The notes: generated by a model not told the origin, from the letters alone. A stretch of DNA of 53,276 nt from CAZUQP01 sp964622455 (GCA_964622455.1 CAZUQP010000009.1:1-53276), one strand, 5' to 3'; counted from the stretch's first letter, positions 7,896 through 17,220 are shown. Translations and numbers: made by a program.

Positions 7896-9278
7896 TTAGC
7901 AGCCATTCTGTCGCGAATAACGTTCCCGCAAATAACTAAACAAAGCACGTAATCCCATTGCCTCTCCACCCTGCGGGTGCCCCGGTTTTGACTTTAAATT
8001 CCACGCCATAATATCAAAATGCAGCCAGGGAATATCATTAGGAACAAATTCTTTCAAAAAAAGTGCCGCCGTAATGGCGCCCGCGTAAGAATCCATTGCA
8101 GCATTATTAATATCTGCAATCGAACTATTCAGCGCTTCACGGTAGCCTGCAAACAAGGGTAAACGACAAATCGGATCTTGTTGTTGATCGCCATGTCGAA
8201 TGACATTTAAAGCTAAATCATCTTGATTGGAAAACATCAGAGATATATCAGTGCCTACCGCAACGCGCGCAGCTCCCGTTAAAGTTGAGATATCAATGAC
8301 TAAATCAGGTTTCTCACTGACCGCTTCTGTCAACGCATCTGCTAACACTAAACGTCCCTCTGCATCCGTATTACCAATTTCGATGGTAATCCCTTTACGA
8401 CTCGTAATAATATCACCCGGACGAAATGCATTTCCTGATATTGCATTTTCAACGACAGGAATCAGCACACGTAAAGAAATAGGTAATGTTGCCTCTATCA
8501 CCATGCGTGCAAGTCCAAGCACATGGGCAGCACCCGCCATATCTTTTTTCATGAGCAGCATAGAAGAAGAAGGTTTAATATCAAGACCGCCGGTATCAAA
8601 ACAAACTCCTTTACCGACTAAAGTCACTTTAGGATGTTTTGGATTTCCCCAGCGTAAATCTAATAATCTTGGTTCATCATCACTTGCACGCCCGACGGTA
8701 TGAATACACGGAAAATTCTTTTTTAACAAATCATCGCCCACAATTTGTTTTATACTCGCACCATATTGCTTAGCAAATGAAACTGCTGCTGACGCAAATT
8801 CTGTCGGACCCATATCGTCAGTTGGTGTATTAATCAAATCACGTACCCAATAAATCGACTCCACTGTATTTTCAATAAAAGAGAAATCATCATTCTTCAG
8901 CAATACAAGTTCTGCGCTTCCCTTCAGTGGTTTTTTATAACGCGTAAATTGATACGCACCCAATCCAAAAGCAATGCCATAATGTGCATAATATTCTTCG
9001 GGAATATCAAAAATATATTTTCCTTCAGGTAAAATCACCGGTAAATTGCCGATGCTCCAAAAATTTTTGATATCATCCGTGCCAAATAAAACTTGTGTAA
9101 TATTGCCAGCTGCATCGGGTAATAAAGAAAATTTGCCTGCTGTTAATTGAAAACCAGAAGAAGTCAGCCAATTTTTTGTCATGGCATTTTGTTTTTTTAG
9201 CCAGGCAGGAAAATCAATGGGTGTTATGACTTTAATTGGAATTGCTTTTTGAGTATTTGTAGTAAAGCATTTAAGCAT
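7896..9278 (-). CDS. M17 leucyl aminopeptidase family protein
   Basis: Cytosolic di-metal aminopeptidase that releases N-terminal residues from peptides. The M17 signature NTDAEGRLVLADAL is present, along with the metal/substrate block GKGVCFDTGGLDIKPSSSML and KKDMAGAAHVLG, which supply the Lys, Asp and Glu ligands. At 460 aa it is shorter at the N-terminus than E. coli PepA (about 500 aa), so PepB-like or general M17 is the safer name. It starts 9 bp after the alanine dehydrogenase gene. Peptide breakdown feeding alanine catabolism is a sensible pairing. Confidence 0.92.
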   Translation of the reverse strand: MLKCFTTNTQKAIPIKVITPIDFPAWLKKQNAMTKNWLTSSGFQLTAGKFSLLPDAAGNITQVLFGTDDIKNFWSIGNLPVILPEGKYIFDIPEEYYAHYGIAFGLGAYQFTRYKKPLKGSAELVLLKNDDFSFIENTVESIYWVRDLINTPTDDMGPTEFASAAVSFAKQYGASIKQIVGDDLLKKNFPCIHTVGRASDDEPRLLDLRWGNPKHPKVTLVGKGVCFDTGGLDIKPSSSMLLMKKDMAGAAHVLGLARMVIEATLPISLRVLIPVVENAISGNAFRPGDIITSRKGITIEIGNTDAEGRLVLADALTEAVSEKPDLVIDISTLTGAARVAVGTDISLMFSNQDDLALNVIRHGDQQQDPICRLPLFAGYREALNSSIADINNAAMDSYAGAITAALFLKEFVPNDIPWLHFDIMAWNLKSKPGHPQGGEAMGLRALFSYLRERYSRQNGC

Positions 9279-9287
9279 AATACAACC

Positions 9288-10406
9288 TTATTTCTCAATC
9301 ACCACTTCAGCCGGTGAGTATTCTTGCTGCAATGCACTCGCGACTGCCTTGTGCGTTAAAGCACCTTTATAAACATTTAATCCATTTAACAAATGCGGGT
9401 CTTGGCGTAATGCTTGTTTGTACCCGTAATTTGCAAGCGATAAAATAAACGGTAGCGTTGCATTATTTAATGCAAAGGTAGAAGTACGAGGAACTGCGCC
9501 CGGCATATTCGAAACACAATAATGCACCACACCATCGACAATATAAGTGGGATCTTGATGAGTCGTTGCACGACTAGTTTCAAAACATCCGCCTTGATCA
9601 ATGGATACATCGACCATAACTGATCCAGGACGCATACGCCCCAACATATCTTTTTTAACTAACTTAGGCGCTGAACCGCCAGGCACCAACACCGCGCCCA
9701 CAACAAGATCAGCACTGCATACATACCGCTCAATAGCATCTGTCGTTGAATAAATCGTATTAATTTTTGAACCAAATTGGAGATCTAATTGATATAAACG
9801 ATCGATATTCCTGTCAATAACAACAACATGCGCACCCATTCCCATCGCCATGCGCACAGCATTGGTGCCAACGACTCCACCGCCTAAAACAACTACTTTT
9901 GCAGGCGCAACACCCGGCACACCACCTAATAACACACCACTCCCACCATGACTCACTTCAAGACTAGTAGCGCCCGCTTGAATAGCCATACGGCCAGCGA
10001 CTTCACTCATGGGCGCCAATAAAGGCAAACCGCCATTTTTATTAGTAACTGTTTCATAAGCAAGTGCAACACAACCTGATTCTTGCAGCAATTGCGCTTG
10101 AGCAGGATCAGGCGCTAAATGCAAATAGGTAAACAGAACTTGGCCTTTGCGAAGCATTTTACATTCTTCAGGCTGCGGCTCTTTGACTTTGATGATCATG
10201 TCGACTACTTGGAAAATTTCAGCTGGCGTATCAACGAGTGTTGCGCCCACTGATTCAAATGCTGAATCATCAATACCAATGCCAGCACCTGCCCCCCGTT
10301 CAACCATCACTTGATGGCCATTAGCCACCAATTCCCGCACACTGCTTGGCACAAGGCCTACGCGGTATTCATGATTTTTTATTTCTTTTGGGACACCAAT
10401 TAGCAT
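9288..10406 (-). CDS. ald: alanine dehydrogenase
   Basis: NAD-dependent enzyme that converts L-alanine to pyruvate and ammonia. It begins MLIGVPKEIKNHEYRVGLVP, the family N-terminus, and has the Rossmann motif VVLGGGVVGTNAVRMAMGMG and the end-domain NMPGAVPRTSTFALNNATLPF. The ATG at 10404-10406 (372 aa) is chosen because GGAG lies 8 bases upstream; reading from a TTG four codons earlier would lose that site. A minus-strand TATAAT at 10436-10441 probably drives it. It is followed by the M17 peptidase gene in an apparent operon. It may feed alanine carbon into central metabolism in an amino-acid-using organism. Confidence 0.96.
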   Translation of the reverse strand: MLIGVPKEIKNHEYRVGLVPSSVRELVANGHQVMVERGAGAGIGIDDSAFESVGATLVDTPAEIFQVVDMIIKVKEPQPEECKMLRKGQVLFTYLHLAPDPAQAQLLQESGCVALAYETVTNKNGGLPLLAPMSEVAGRMAIQAGATSLEVSHGGSGVLLGGVPGVAPAKVVVLGGGVVGTNAVRMAMGMGAHVVVIDRNIDRLYQLDLQFGSKINTIYSTTDAIERYVCSADLVVGAVLVPGGSAPKLVKKDMLGRMRPGSVMVDVSIDQGGCFETSRATTHQDPTYIVDGVVHYCVSNMPGAVPRTSTFALNNATLPFILSLANYGYKQALRQDPHLLNGLNVYKGALTHKAVASALQQEYSPAEVVIEK

Positions 10407-10461
10407 ATTCTTCTCCAAGAATGTACTGGTTCCGTATTATAAGTAGATGGGGTACCAAATG

Positions 10462-10752
10462 CTATCTTCTTATCTTCGTAAAGCCGCTTTGTGGATGTTG
10501 AGAGGGGGCGGCATTCATAGTACTCATGTATCCAAAATAACTTCCTAAAACAAAACAGACAGCAGATTTGACAGAATGATCAGGATCGAAGTTGAGACTT
10601 AAGAGCATTAAAAAAGCGCGACAAGAAAGACCCGCAGCACGGTGATTAAGAGTAAATTGCATGAGCCCATCCGCTTGACCATATGCATAACCAGCCGCAA
10701 AACTTGCAATATAACTTTGAGTTCTAGGATTATTAAAAAATCGTGCAAACAT
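10462..10752 (-). CDS. hypothetical 96-aa protein
   Basis: Not recognised. The internal ATG at 10750-10752 is preferred because GAGGAA lies upstream at proper spacing; the ATG five codons earlier has none. Gly/Ala-rich and aromatic patches (IASFAAGYAYGQADG; SAVCFVLGSYFGYMS) look like two short hydrophobic helices with GxxxG-type spacing, perhaps membrane-inserting. It ends with a polar tail. It lies between the effector-like gene and ald, and the terminator at 10803 separates it from the former. Confidence 0.5.
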   Translation of the reverse strand: MFARFFNNPRTQSYIASFAAGYAYGQADGLMQFTLNHRAAGLSCRAFLMLLSLNFDPDHSVKSAVCFVLGSYFGYMSTMNAAPSQHPQSGFTKIRR

Positions 10753-10802
10753 ATAAAAATTCCTCATATTTATTTTTAATAAAATATATTTTGTATCTTT
10801 GA

Positions 10803-10844
10803 AATAAAAACATATGCCGGCAAAGATACCAAGCCGGCATATGT
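10803..10844 (-). terminator. terminator of the effector-like gene
   Basis: Perfect 12-bp stem ACATATGCCGGC / GCCGGCATATGT (10810-10821 and 10833-10844) with an 11-base loop, followed on the minus strand by TTTTATTT. It begins 13 bp past the stop codon of the 634-aa gene. Confidence 0.8.
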
Positions 10845-10856
10845 TGTCAATAGAAA

Positions 10857-12761
10857 TTAATTTAGTCTTTGTTTTTTGCGGGGTGGTTCCGCAATAGATT
10901 CTAGTTTAGCTAGAGGATCTTCTTTTCTTGCGCGCTGCTTTTCTTTCCAGAAATTCTTCGCTGCCGTAACCCCCTTACTAAGCATAGTTTTAACAGTATC
11001 TTTAATAAGGTTAAATAAAAATTTTAGACGGCTATCACGAGATTTTTCAAAAATAGATTTGTTTTTATTAAATTTTTCCCAAAAATCTGTCGCTTTTTCC
11101 GTACTTGTTCTATTCGATTTCCTAAGAGAAAGCCTGAGTGACCACATTGACTCGAGTTGTTGCATTACATGCAATTGATTGACGCTTTCTTCTTTTTTTG
11201 GGTCGAAGTCGTGCTGCACTTCTAGTGCTTTGTCTCTTCTTTCTTTTGGATCATCTATATTATTTATACCTATTATTTGAGCACAACGCTTTATATATCC
11301 ATCACAGTAGCGTTCTACTGTTTCCAACCAGCGAGACAGTTCCATTTCTTTCTGAAGGAGTCTTGCAACTTCATTTTTATGCTTGTCTGGAATGGCTTTA
11401 AATCTTAGCGCAAAATTCCCTATTTTTTCCTGAGCACTTTCTTCTGATTCAAGAATAACTAATAATGCTTTTAATTCTCTGTATCGTTCGATTTTTGTAT
11501 GTAATTTCTGAGAATCGCTTACTTCCTTAAAAACATTTAAGATGTACTCTTTTGAATCAGCATTGCGCTCCAAAATACGTTCAATGTTAAAATCCTGTTC
11601 TTGACCGCCATGATCACGATTATAGCTATCTACTGCAACACGATATAGATCTTTATTTTCTTCTGCCATTATAATTTCTTCAATTTCTCTTAAGCATTCT
11701 TGTACGCAAGAAGAATAAATTTGAATTTTTTCATCGACTGCTTTTTTAGCTTTAAGATCTTCTTTAGCTTTGTTAACTTCATAGTCAAGCGCAGCTTGAT
11801 GATTATCATAAGCGTCCATGAGCGCTCTTCTATCACCTTCATTAAGGTTTAATTTTTGAAGCTCGTCATTTGGTAATGGACCTAATACAATCTCGTCTCT
11901 ATATTTTGGCGAATGAATGTTTGGTAAAACACCATTCATAATAACATCTTTCATAAATAAACTATTCGTTTCAATACTTGTTATTTGATACAGAAAAACA
12001 GTTTTTTCTTTATCGACTTGCTCACGCACCGCTTGTTGAATATTTTTTAGAGAATCCTTTAGCAACAAGGGTAAGGGTTTATTCTGAACAATTGCTCTCT
12101 CTGCTTTAGAAAGCAAATCGCAGTAGGCTTGTCCCGTCATTTCACGCAATTGAAGGGTAACCCTAGGCGAATCTTTAACTGTCGCAATAATTTTTTGTTG
12201 CCCGCCATCGAAAACCTTGACGATATAAAAATAATCATCCGTTGCTATTAATTTATCCTGTTCTACTAAAATGTTACCTTTAAAATCAATTCTTGACGCA
12301 AGTAACAAATCTGCCTGATTAAGGTCTTTGCCTTTAAGCGCCATCTTATCCATTGCTGCATTATTTACATCTCCAAGTAAGCAATTAAATGCATTAGTAG
12401 TAATGGACAGACACGCTTGTCCATAAGCAACACATATTTGATGATATTTTTCTAATGTTCTGGATGATGATAATTGAATGAATTTTTCTTCTAAACGTTC
12501 TCTCTGTGCATCTGCTTGACCATGATCGTCCTTAAGCACATCATCCCGAGAGATCATCTTGTCACTCTGCATTATTTTCTTGTCGTCAGCAGGAGTAAAA
12601 TCAAATTGAATCGCATTCCGAACCAGATCATTTTGCGGTGCATCATGCTTTCCTGGGGGTAGAAGATGAAAGTCAAGAGGCGCAAATGACCGTATGCGAT
12701 CATTTTTAGATTGCTCTAATTCACCAGGTAATAGGGTATGAACATAGCTTCTATTATTCAT
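10857..12761 (-). CDS. large coiled-coil protein, candidate secreted effector
   Basis: 634 aa, no recognisable enzymatic domain, no signal peptide and no membrane span. It is highly charged and mostly predicted helix, with long E/K/R-rich stretches at about residues 330-480 and 510-600. A small beta-rich patch occurs near residues 170-205 (DYFYIVKVFDGGQQKIIATV). The extreme C-terminus is PPRKKQRLN, which fits a monopartite nuclear-localisation signal; the basic run KEKQRARK lies about 20 residues before it. Size, composition and isolated monocistronic setting fit a Dot/Icm-type substrate in Legionellales, but nothing proves translocation. A direct repeat resembling a PmrA box lies upstream (12820-12839), and a strong terminator follows. 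Confidence 0.55.
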   Translation of the reverse strand: MNNRSYVHTLLPGELEQSKNDRIRSFAPLDFHLLPPGKHDAPQNDLVRNAIQFDFTPADDKKIMQSDKMISRDDVLKDDHGQADAQRERLEEKFIQLSSSRTLEKYHQICVAYGQACLSITTNAFNCLLGDVNNAAMDKMALKGKDLNQADLLLASRIDFKGNILVEQDKLIATDDYFYIVKVFDGGQQKIIATVKDSPRVTLQLREMTGQAYCDLLSKAERAIVQNKPLPLLLKDSLKNIQQAVREQVDKEKTVFLYQITSIETNSLFMKDVIMNGVLPNIHSPKYRDEIVLGPLPNDELQKLNLNEGDRRALMDAYDNHQAALDYEVNKAKEDLKAKKAVDEKIQIYSSCVQECLREIEEIIMAEENKDLYRVAVDSYNRDHGGQEQDFNIERILERNADSKEYILNVFKEVSDSQKLHTKIERYRELKALLVILESEESAQEKIGNFALRFKAIPDKHKNEVARLLQKEMELSRWLETVERYCDGYIKRCAQIIGINNIDDPKERRDKALEVQHDFDPKKEESVNQLHVMQQLESMWSLRLSLRKSNRTSTEKATDFWEKFNKNKSIFEKSRDSRLKFLFNLIKDTVKTMLSKGVTAAKNFWKEKQRARKEDPLAKLESIAEPPRKKQRLN

Positions 12762-12819
12762 AAATTTTCTCTTATAATATTAATTAACCACTCTCTCGTA
12801 ACTATTAGTGTAAGCGCTA

Positions 12820-12839
12820 ATACTTAAAACAATCTTAAA
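12820..12839 (-). promoter_or_regulatory. possible PmrA-type direct repeat
   Basis: On the minus strand TTTAAGATT and TTTAAGTAT are spaced so that TTTAAG recurs with an 11-bp period. The Legionella/Coxiella PmrA box is a direct repeat of cTTAATATT at the same period and controls many effector genes. The second half-site is degenerate and the box lies about 60-80 bp before the start codon, so the call is tentative. Confidence 0.3.
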
Positions 12840-12851
12840 TTAATCCATAAC

Positions 12852-14774
12852 TTAAGAACCGCTAGCTAGCAGTAACCTATTCATTCTACCCACAAATAAA
12901 GCGGGGTCTTTTAGCTGCCCTCCTTCTGAAAGTACGGCCTGATCAAAGAGAATATGGGCCCATTCGGCAAACCGCTCTTTATCCGCTTCATTTTTAAGCT
13001 TCAAAATGAGTGTATGTTCTGGATTTAATTCAAGAATTGGCTTACTTTCCGGGATTTCTTGCCCTGCTGCTTTTAAGATACGCTGCAACTGGCTGCCCAT
13101 GTCATGCTCATCGGTCACCAAACAAACGGGGGAATCTGTCAAACGGTTAGATAAACGTACTTCTTTGACGAGATCACCCAACACTTCTTTCATGTGCTTG
13201 ATCAAACCATCGAATTCAGAGTTTAATTCTTCTTTTTTCGCAGTCTTTTCCTGTTCTTTTTTGCCTTCTTCACTCGTTATATCATTTAAACTGACATCCC
13301 CCTTGGCAACGGATTGAAATGATTTACCTTCAAATTCAGTGAGATGGCTCATCAACCACTCATCGACTCGATCATGCAGCAATAACACTTCAATCGATTT
13401 TTTACGGAAGATTTCTAAATGCGGGCTGGATTTGGCCGTATTAAAATTTTCAGCCGTTATATAATAAATTTTTTGCTGAGACGGTTTCATGCGCTTCATG
13501 TAATCTTCTAAAGAAACAGTCGGTTCTTTCGTATTGGTATGAGTTGAGGCAAAACGCAATAACTTAGCAATACGTTCACGGTTAGAAAAATCTTCAGCCG
13601 GCCCCTCTTTTAAAACATTGCCAAATTGATTAAAGAATTTTGCATATTTTTCTTTATCATCACTCGCTAATTTATCTAACATATCTAAAATGCGTTTCAC
13701 TAATGCTGCACGTAATTTAGTAATGACAGGATTATCTTGTAAAATTTCTCGCGAAATATTTAATGGCAACGCATTCGTATCCACAATACCGCGCACAAAT
13801 CGCAAATAAAATGGGATGAATTGCTCGACTTGATCCATAATAAAAACACGCTGCACATAAAGCTTCAATCCGTGTTGTCGCTCGCGCTGCCAAAGATCTA
13901 ATGGTGCATGCGATGGAATATAAAGCAAACTAATATAATCTAAATTTCCGCCTTCCACTTGGTTGTGCGCCCAAAGCATGGGATCTTCAAAATCATGAGC
14001 AAGATGCTTGTAATGTTCTTTGTATTGTTCATCAGTAATTGAATTTTTAGGTAATGTCCAAAGCGCGGTTGCGCGATTGACCATTTCCCATTCGGGCTTA
14101 TTTTCTTCTTTCTTTTCAGATAATGCATGCATAAAAATTGGTAAATTAATATGATCTGAATATTTGGTGATGATCGTCCGCAAACGCCAATTATTTAAAA
14201 AATCATCTTCCCCTTCTTTTAAATGTAAAATAATATCAGTACCGCGTGTAGTTTTTTCTGTATTAGCAATCGTGTAATCACCCGCCCCATCTGATTCCCA
14301 ACGAACGCCGTGTTCTTTTGTCAATCCTGCACGCCTTGTCGTGACCGTGACTTTATCTGCAATAATAAATGCCGAATAAAATCCTACTCCAAATTGACCA
14401 ATTAAATGCGCATCTTTTTTTTGGTCCCCCGTTAATTGGGCGAGAAAATCACGCGTGCCTGATTTTGCAATTGTTCCTAAATTTTCAATCACTTCATCGC
14501 GGCTCATCCCAATACCATTATCACTCACTGTAATCGTCCGCGCTTTTTCATCAACACTTAAAAATACTTTAAGTTCAGCATCTGTTTCATATAATGCACT
14601 ATCAGATAATGCTTCGAAACGAAGTTTATCAGCCGCATCTGATGCATTTGAAATGAGTTCACGTAAAAAAATTTCTTTATTGCTGTAAAGTGAATGGACT
14701 ACCAAATGTAATAATTGTTTGACTTCAGTTTGAAAATGTAAAGTTTCTTGTTGAGGATGGATAGTCATTGTCAT
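12852..14774 (-). CDS. htpG: molecular chaperone HtpG (Hsp90)
   Basis: ATP-dependent Hsp90 chaperone of 640 aa. The GHKL ATP-binding motifs are clear: ELISNASDAADKLRF, DNGIGMSRDEV, GQFGVGFYSAF and GTDIILHL. Middle-domain landmarks include FVRGIVDTNALPLNISREIL, and the C-terminal dimerisation region follows. Two ATG codons (14772 and 14766) could start it; GGAG lies just upstream. A sigma32-like promoter precedes it, consistent with heat-shock control. It is separated from the MFS gene upstream by 55 bp. Confidence 0.97.
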   Translation of the reverse strand: MTMTIHPQQETLHFQTEVKQLLHLVVHSLYSNKEIFLRELISNASDAADKLRFEALSDSALYETDAELKVFLSVDEKARTITVSDNGIGMSRDEVIENLGTIAKSGTRDFLAQLTGDQKKDAHLIGQFGVGFYSAFIIADKVTVTTRRAGLTKEHGVRWESDGAGDYTIANTEKTTRGTDIILHLKEGEDDFLNNWRLRTIITKYSDHINLPIFMHALSEKKEENKPEWEMVNRATALWTLPKNSITDEQYKEHYKHLAHDFEDPMLWAHNQVEGGNLDYISLLYIPSHAPLDLWQRERQHGLKLYVQRVFIMDQVEQFIPFYLRFVRGIVDTNALPLNISREILQDNPVITKLRAALVKRILDMLDKLASDDKEKYAKFFNQFGNVLKEGPAEDFSNRERIAKLLRFASTHTNTKEPTVSLEDYMKRMKPSQQKIYYITAENFNTAKSSPHLEIFRKKSIEVLLLHDRVDEWLMSHLTEFEGKSFQSVAKGDVSLNDITSEEGKKEQEKTAKKEELNSEFDGLIKHMKEVLGDLVKEVRLSNRLTDSPVCLVTDEHDMGSQLQRILKAAGQEIPESKPILELNPEHTLILKLKNEADKERFAEWAHILFDQAVLSEGGQLKDPALFVGRMNRLLLASGS

Positions 14775-14808
14775 AAGGCTCCGTGATAAATAGTATTTAT
14801 TGTGAAAT

Positions 14809-14834
14809 ATATGGGCAAAAGAAATAAATTCAAG
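14809..14834 (-). promoter_or_regulatory. sigma32-type heat-shock promoter of htpG
   Basis: Minus strand: CTTGAA (14829-14834), a 12-bp spacer, then GCCCATAT (14809-14816). This is close to the heat-shock consensus CTTGAA ... CCCCATNT. It overlaps the 3' end of the MFS gene and lies 35 bp before the htpG start. Confidence 0.6.
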
Positions 14835-16020
14835 GTGTTAATCTATTGGAATTATCCAGATAATAAACGATTAAGCAGATATTAATGATAACAAAATAAG
14901 CGATAGCCAGCGGGATTTCACTGGTTGATTTTAAAAGCGTACCAAAAGCAGAATTAATGCCCGCAATGAAAAAAACGGATGCACCAAATAAAGCATTTGC
15001 GCTGCCCGATATATGAGGAAAGAGTGCCATATTACGAGCAAAATAACTAGGAAATACAATGCTGCCTACCCATAACAAGAAAAAAATAGGGATAACAATG
15101 TTATAGATATTCAAGGGAAATAAGTAAGTAAGGCATAACATAAGCAATATAATCGCCCATACGATCCAAAAACAGAGTTTGGTTTTTTTCGCCAATGGAA
15201 CATCGATAAAAAAACGATTAGTTATCATCCCCAAAAACCACGCCAAGCCCATCAGCAACGCAATGTGCCCAAATTCAATTGCCGAATAATGCAATACGGT
15301 CTGAATTAAAAAAGGCCCCACAATGCTAAATAACACAATAAAAGAATAAAGCATGCCATTAATAATTAATCCAGCCGCATATTCTTTATGAAACAAAATT
15401 TGTTTATAACGTAAAAAAATCTGTACTAGCCGAAAAGAATGGCGATGTTGGCTTGTTTCAGGTAAAAAAATCAGCATTAATAAAAAGATGAGGCCGCTGT
15501 AGATCGAAAGAAAATAAAAACTCGCTTGCCAATTAAAATAATATTGTAAATACCCACCGATCGCAGGCGCAACAATAGGCCCAATCGACCATGCCATGGT
15601 CATGTAATTAGTCATTTTATAAAATTCACGGCCTTCAAATAAATCTGAAATAACAGAACGCATAGGAACTACCGTCACCGCAACCGCCATTCCCTGAAAA
15701 AGCCGCAACCAAAGTAATTCTTGAATAGAATGCGCAAAGGGAATCCATAAAGTCACCGCAATATAAATAAACATCGAGATCAGAAAGGGATTGCGGCGCC
15801 CAAAACTGTCAGAGATACTGCCCCCAAATATTTGCATGACGCTAAGGCCCATCATGTAAGATGTCACCGTTAACTGCGCCAGCGCTTTATCCGCCCCAAA
15901 ATAATGACTGACTGCCGGTAATGAGGGCACATAAATATCAATACTTAATCCGGAAATAGGAATAACTAAAAGAACAAGCATTGCCAGAAAATATTTATTA
16001 TGGCATTGAACAATTTGCAT
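14830..16020 (-). CDS. Bcr/CflA-family MFS exporter
   Basis: Inner-membrane drug/H+ antiporter-type permease with about 12 hydrophobic segments in 396 aa. The loop 2-3 motif reads GGSISDSFGRRNPF, and the N-terminal segment SIDIYVPSLPAVSHYF is typical of the Bcr/CflA group, whose members export bicyclomycin, sulfonamides, chloramphenicol or cysteine. The substrate cannot be told from sequence. It follows the secreted four-cysteine protein gene by 21 bp and may share its transcript. A second member of the same family is at 50044. Confidence 0.88.
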   Translation of the reverse strand: MQIVQCHNKYFLAMLVLLVIPISGLSIDIYVPSLPAVSHYFGADKALAQLTVTSYMMGLSVMQIFGGSISDSFGRRNPFLISMFIYIAVTLWIPFAHSIQELLWLRLFQGMAVAVTVVPMRSVISDLFEGREFYKMTNYMTMAWSIGPIVAPAIGGYLQYYFNWQASFYFLSIYSGLIFLLMLIFLPETSQHRHSFRLVQIFLRYKQILFHKEYAAGLIINGMLYSFIVLFSIVGPFLIQTVLHYSAIEFGHIALLMGLAWFLGMITNRFFIDVPLAKKTKLCFWIVWAIILLMLCLTYLFPLNIYNIVIPIFFLLWVGSIVFPSYFARNMALFPHISGSANALFGASVFFIAGINSAFGTLLKSTSEIPLAIAYFVIINICLIVYYLDNSNRLTP

Positions 16021-16041
16021 GGAAAACCCATCTTAATTTGG

Positions 16042-16491
16042 TTAAGATTTGTGAAGATCCATATCGTCCACATTTGCCGTCACAGTGATTCCGGTTACTT
16101 TAAATGTGACCGTACCCGACAAATTAGCTTCCGTACCGATTTCGTTTAAATTTCCGGATAAATTAGCCGCATCTGTTTTTAAGGTAATGACACCATTATC
16201 ACATCTACCTGATAAGTTAAGAGATTCTTTTTGTGGGCAAATACCGCTAACCTTATTTAAATCAACATGCATAGAAAATGAATAAGGGTCAGAAGAGGGT
16301 GTAACTAACGCCACACCGGTATATTTGCAGTGGACTATACCGCCTAAGGCGCTTACCGAACCAGTGCCATTCCATGTCCCAGGCAAGTTTTGACAATTAT
16401 CTTTGGATAAGGTGTAAAAAAAGATATCTGCATGTACCAATGAACTGAATAACAAACTCACGGAAAAAATGGCAAGTTTTTGACATCTCAT
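16042..16491 (-). CDS. secreted protein with four cysteines
   Basis: 149 aa, family not recognised. It has an N-terminal signal peptide (MRCQKLAIFSVSLLFSSLVHA, cleaved after the AxA-like end). The mature part is Thr/Ser/Gly/Asn-rich and looks like beta-sheet, with repeats of the type NLSG (three occurrences: LNLSGRC, ANLSGNL, ANLSGTV). The mature protein holds four cysteines, enough for two disulfides, so it is probably periplasmic or extracellular. It lies 21 bp upstream of the Bcr/CflA exporter gene in the same direction. Confidence 0.65.
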   Translation of the reverse strand: MRCQKLAIFSVSLLFSSLVHADIFFYTLSKDNCQNLPGTWNGTGSVSALGGIVHCKYTGVALVTPSSDPYSFSMHVDLNKVSGICPQKESLNLSGRCDNGVITLKTDAANLSGNLNEIGTEANLSGTVTFKVTGITVTANVDDMDLHKS

Positions 16492-16594
16492 AACTCACTC
16501 CTGTTTTAAATCATCCGTGCAAGAAGAGTAAGCGTTGCCAGCAATATCTGTCAAGAAATATATGGTATAATTTAGATTGTTCGTGGAGAAAAAT

Positions 16595-17191
16595 ATGCTT
16601 AAAGCTTACGATAAAATTCCAACAGTTGCTCTCTTACCCAAAAGCCAATGTGCTCATCCGCCGAAATCCCCTGATGTGATTCATCCAGATGATCCCGCAT
16701 TGAGTATTATGATTAATTTAGAACATACACAGGCATCCCCCATTTCAGCTGACGATCATATTACTGATACACTCTTAGTTGAGAAAATAGGTAAAGAACA
16801 TTTGCTCTTTGTCATGGATGAAAATGACCATATCTTGGGAATCATTACCGCAGAAGATATCCATGGTGAAAAACCTTATCTACTGATACAAGAAAGACGG
16901 ATTAAACGAAATGAAATCTCGGTCAAAATGGTGATGACCCCTTATGAAAAAACTTTATGTATAGAAATAGAGAATTTAAAACATGCGAAAGTCAGCAATT
17001 TAATCGCGACCCTCATTGAAGCCCACGAACATTACGCTTTAGTCGTTGAAAAAACCGAAAAAAACGAAATTTACCAAGTGAAAGGCTTTTTCTGGGCATC
17101 GATTATTGGTCATGCCCTGGGCAGTGACATTACCGGCACCCAAACAGGCGCCCAATCTATCGCTGAATTACAGCGCGAATTTCGGTTTTAA
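16595..17191 (+). CDS. CBS-domain protein
   Basis: 198 aa. The ATG at 16595 is preferred over an upstream TTG because GTGGAGAAA lies just before it; a TATAAT box is at 16566-16571. A CBS-type pair is readable: DPALSIMINLEHTQASPIS ... LLFVMDENDHILGIITAEDI, then VKMVMTPYEKTLCIEIENL ... HYALVVEKTEKNEIYQVKGFF. CBS pairs usually bind adenosine nucleotides and report energy state. It sits 29 bp before the large oxidoreductase gene, so it may regulate or be co-regulated with it. The C-terminal QSIAELQREFRF is polar. Confidence 0.75.
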   Translation: MLKAYDKIPTVALLPKSQCAHPPKSPDVIHPDDPALSIMINLEHTQASPISADDHITDTLLVEKIGKEHLLFVMDENDHILGIITAEDIHGEKPYLLIQERRIKRNEISVKMVMTPYEKTLCIEIENLKHAKVSNLIATLIEAHEHYALVVEKTEKNEIYQVKGFFWASIIGHALGSDITGTQTGAQSIAELQREFRF

Positions 17192-17220
17192 TCAGATATA
17201 CAAATCGTTATACTAAGTTA

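Noticed and set aside
8227..8703. 158-codon plus-strand frame
   Set aside because: Antisense shadow of the M17 aminopeptidase; its low-complexity Ser/Thr/Ala composition is typical of such shadows.
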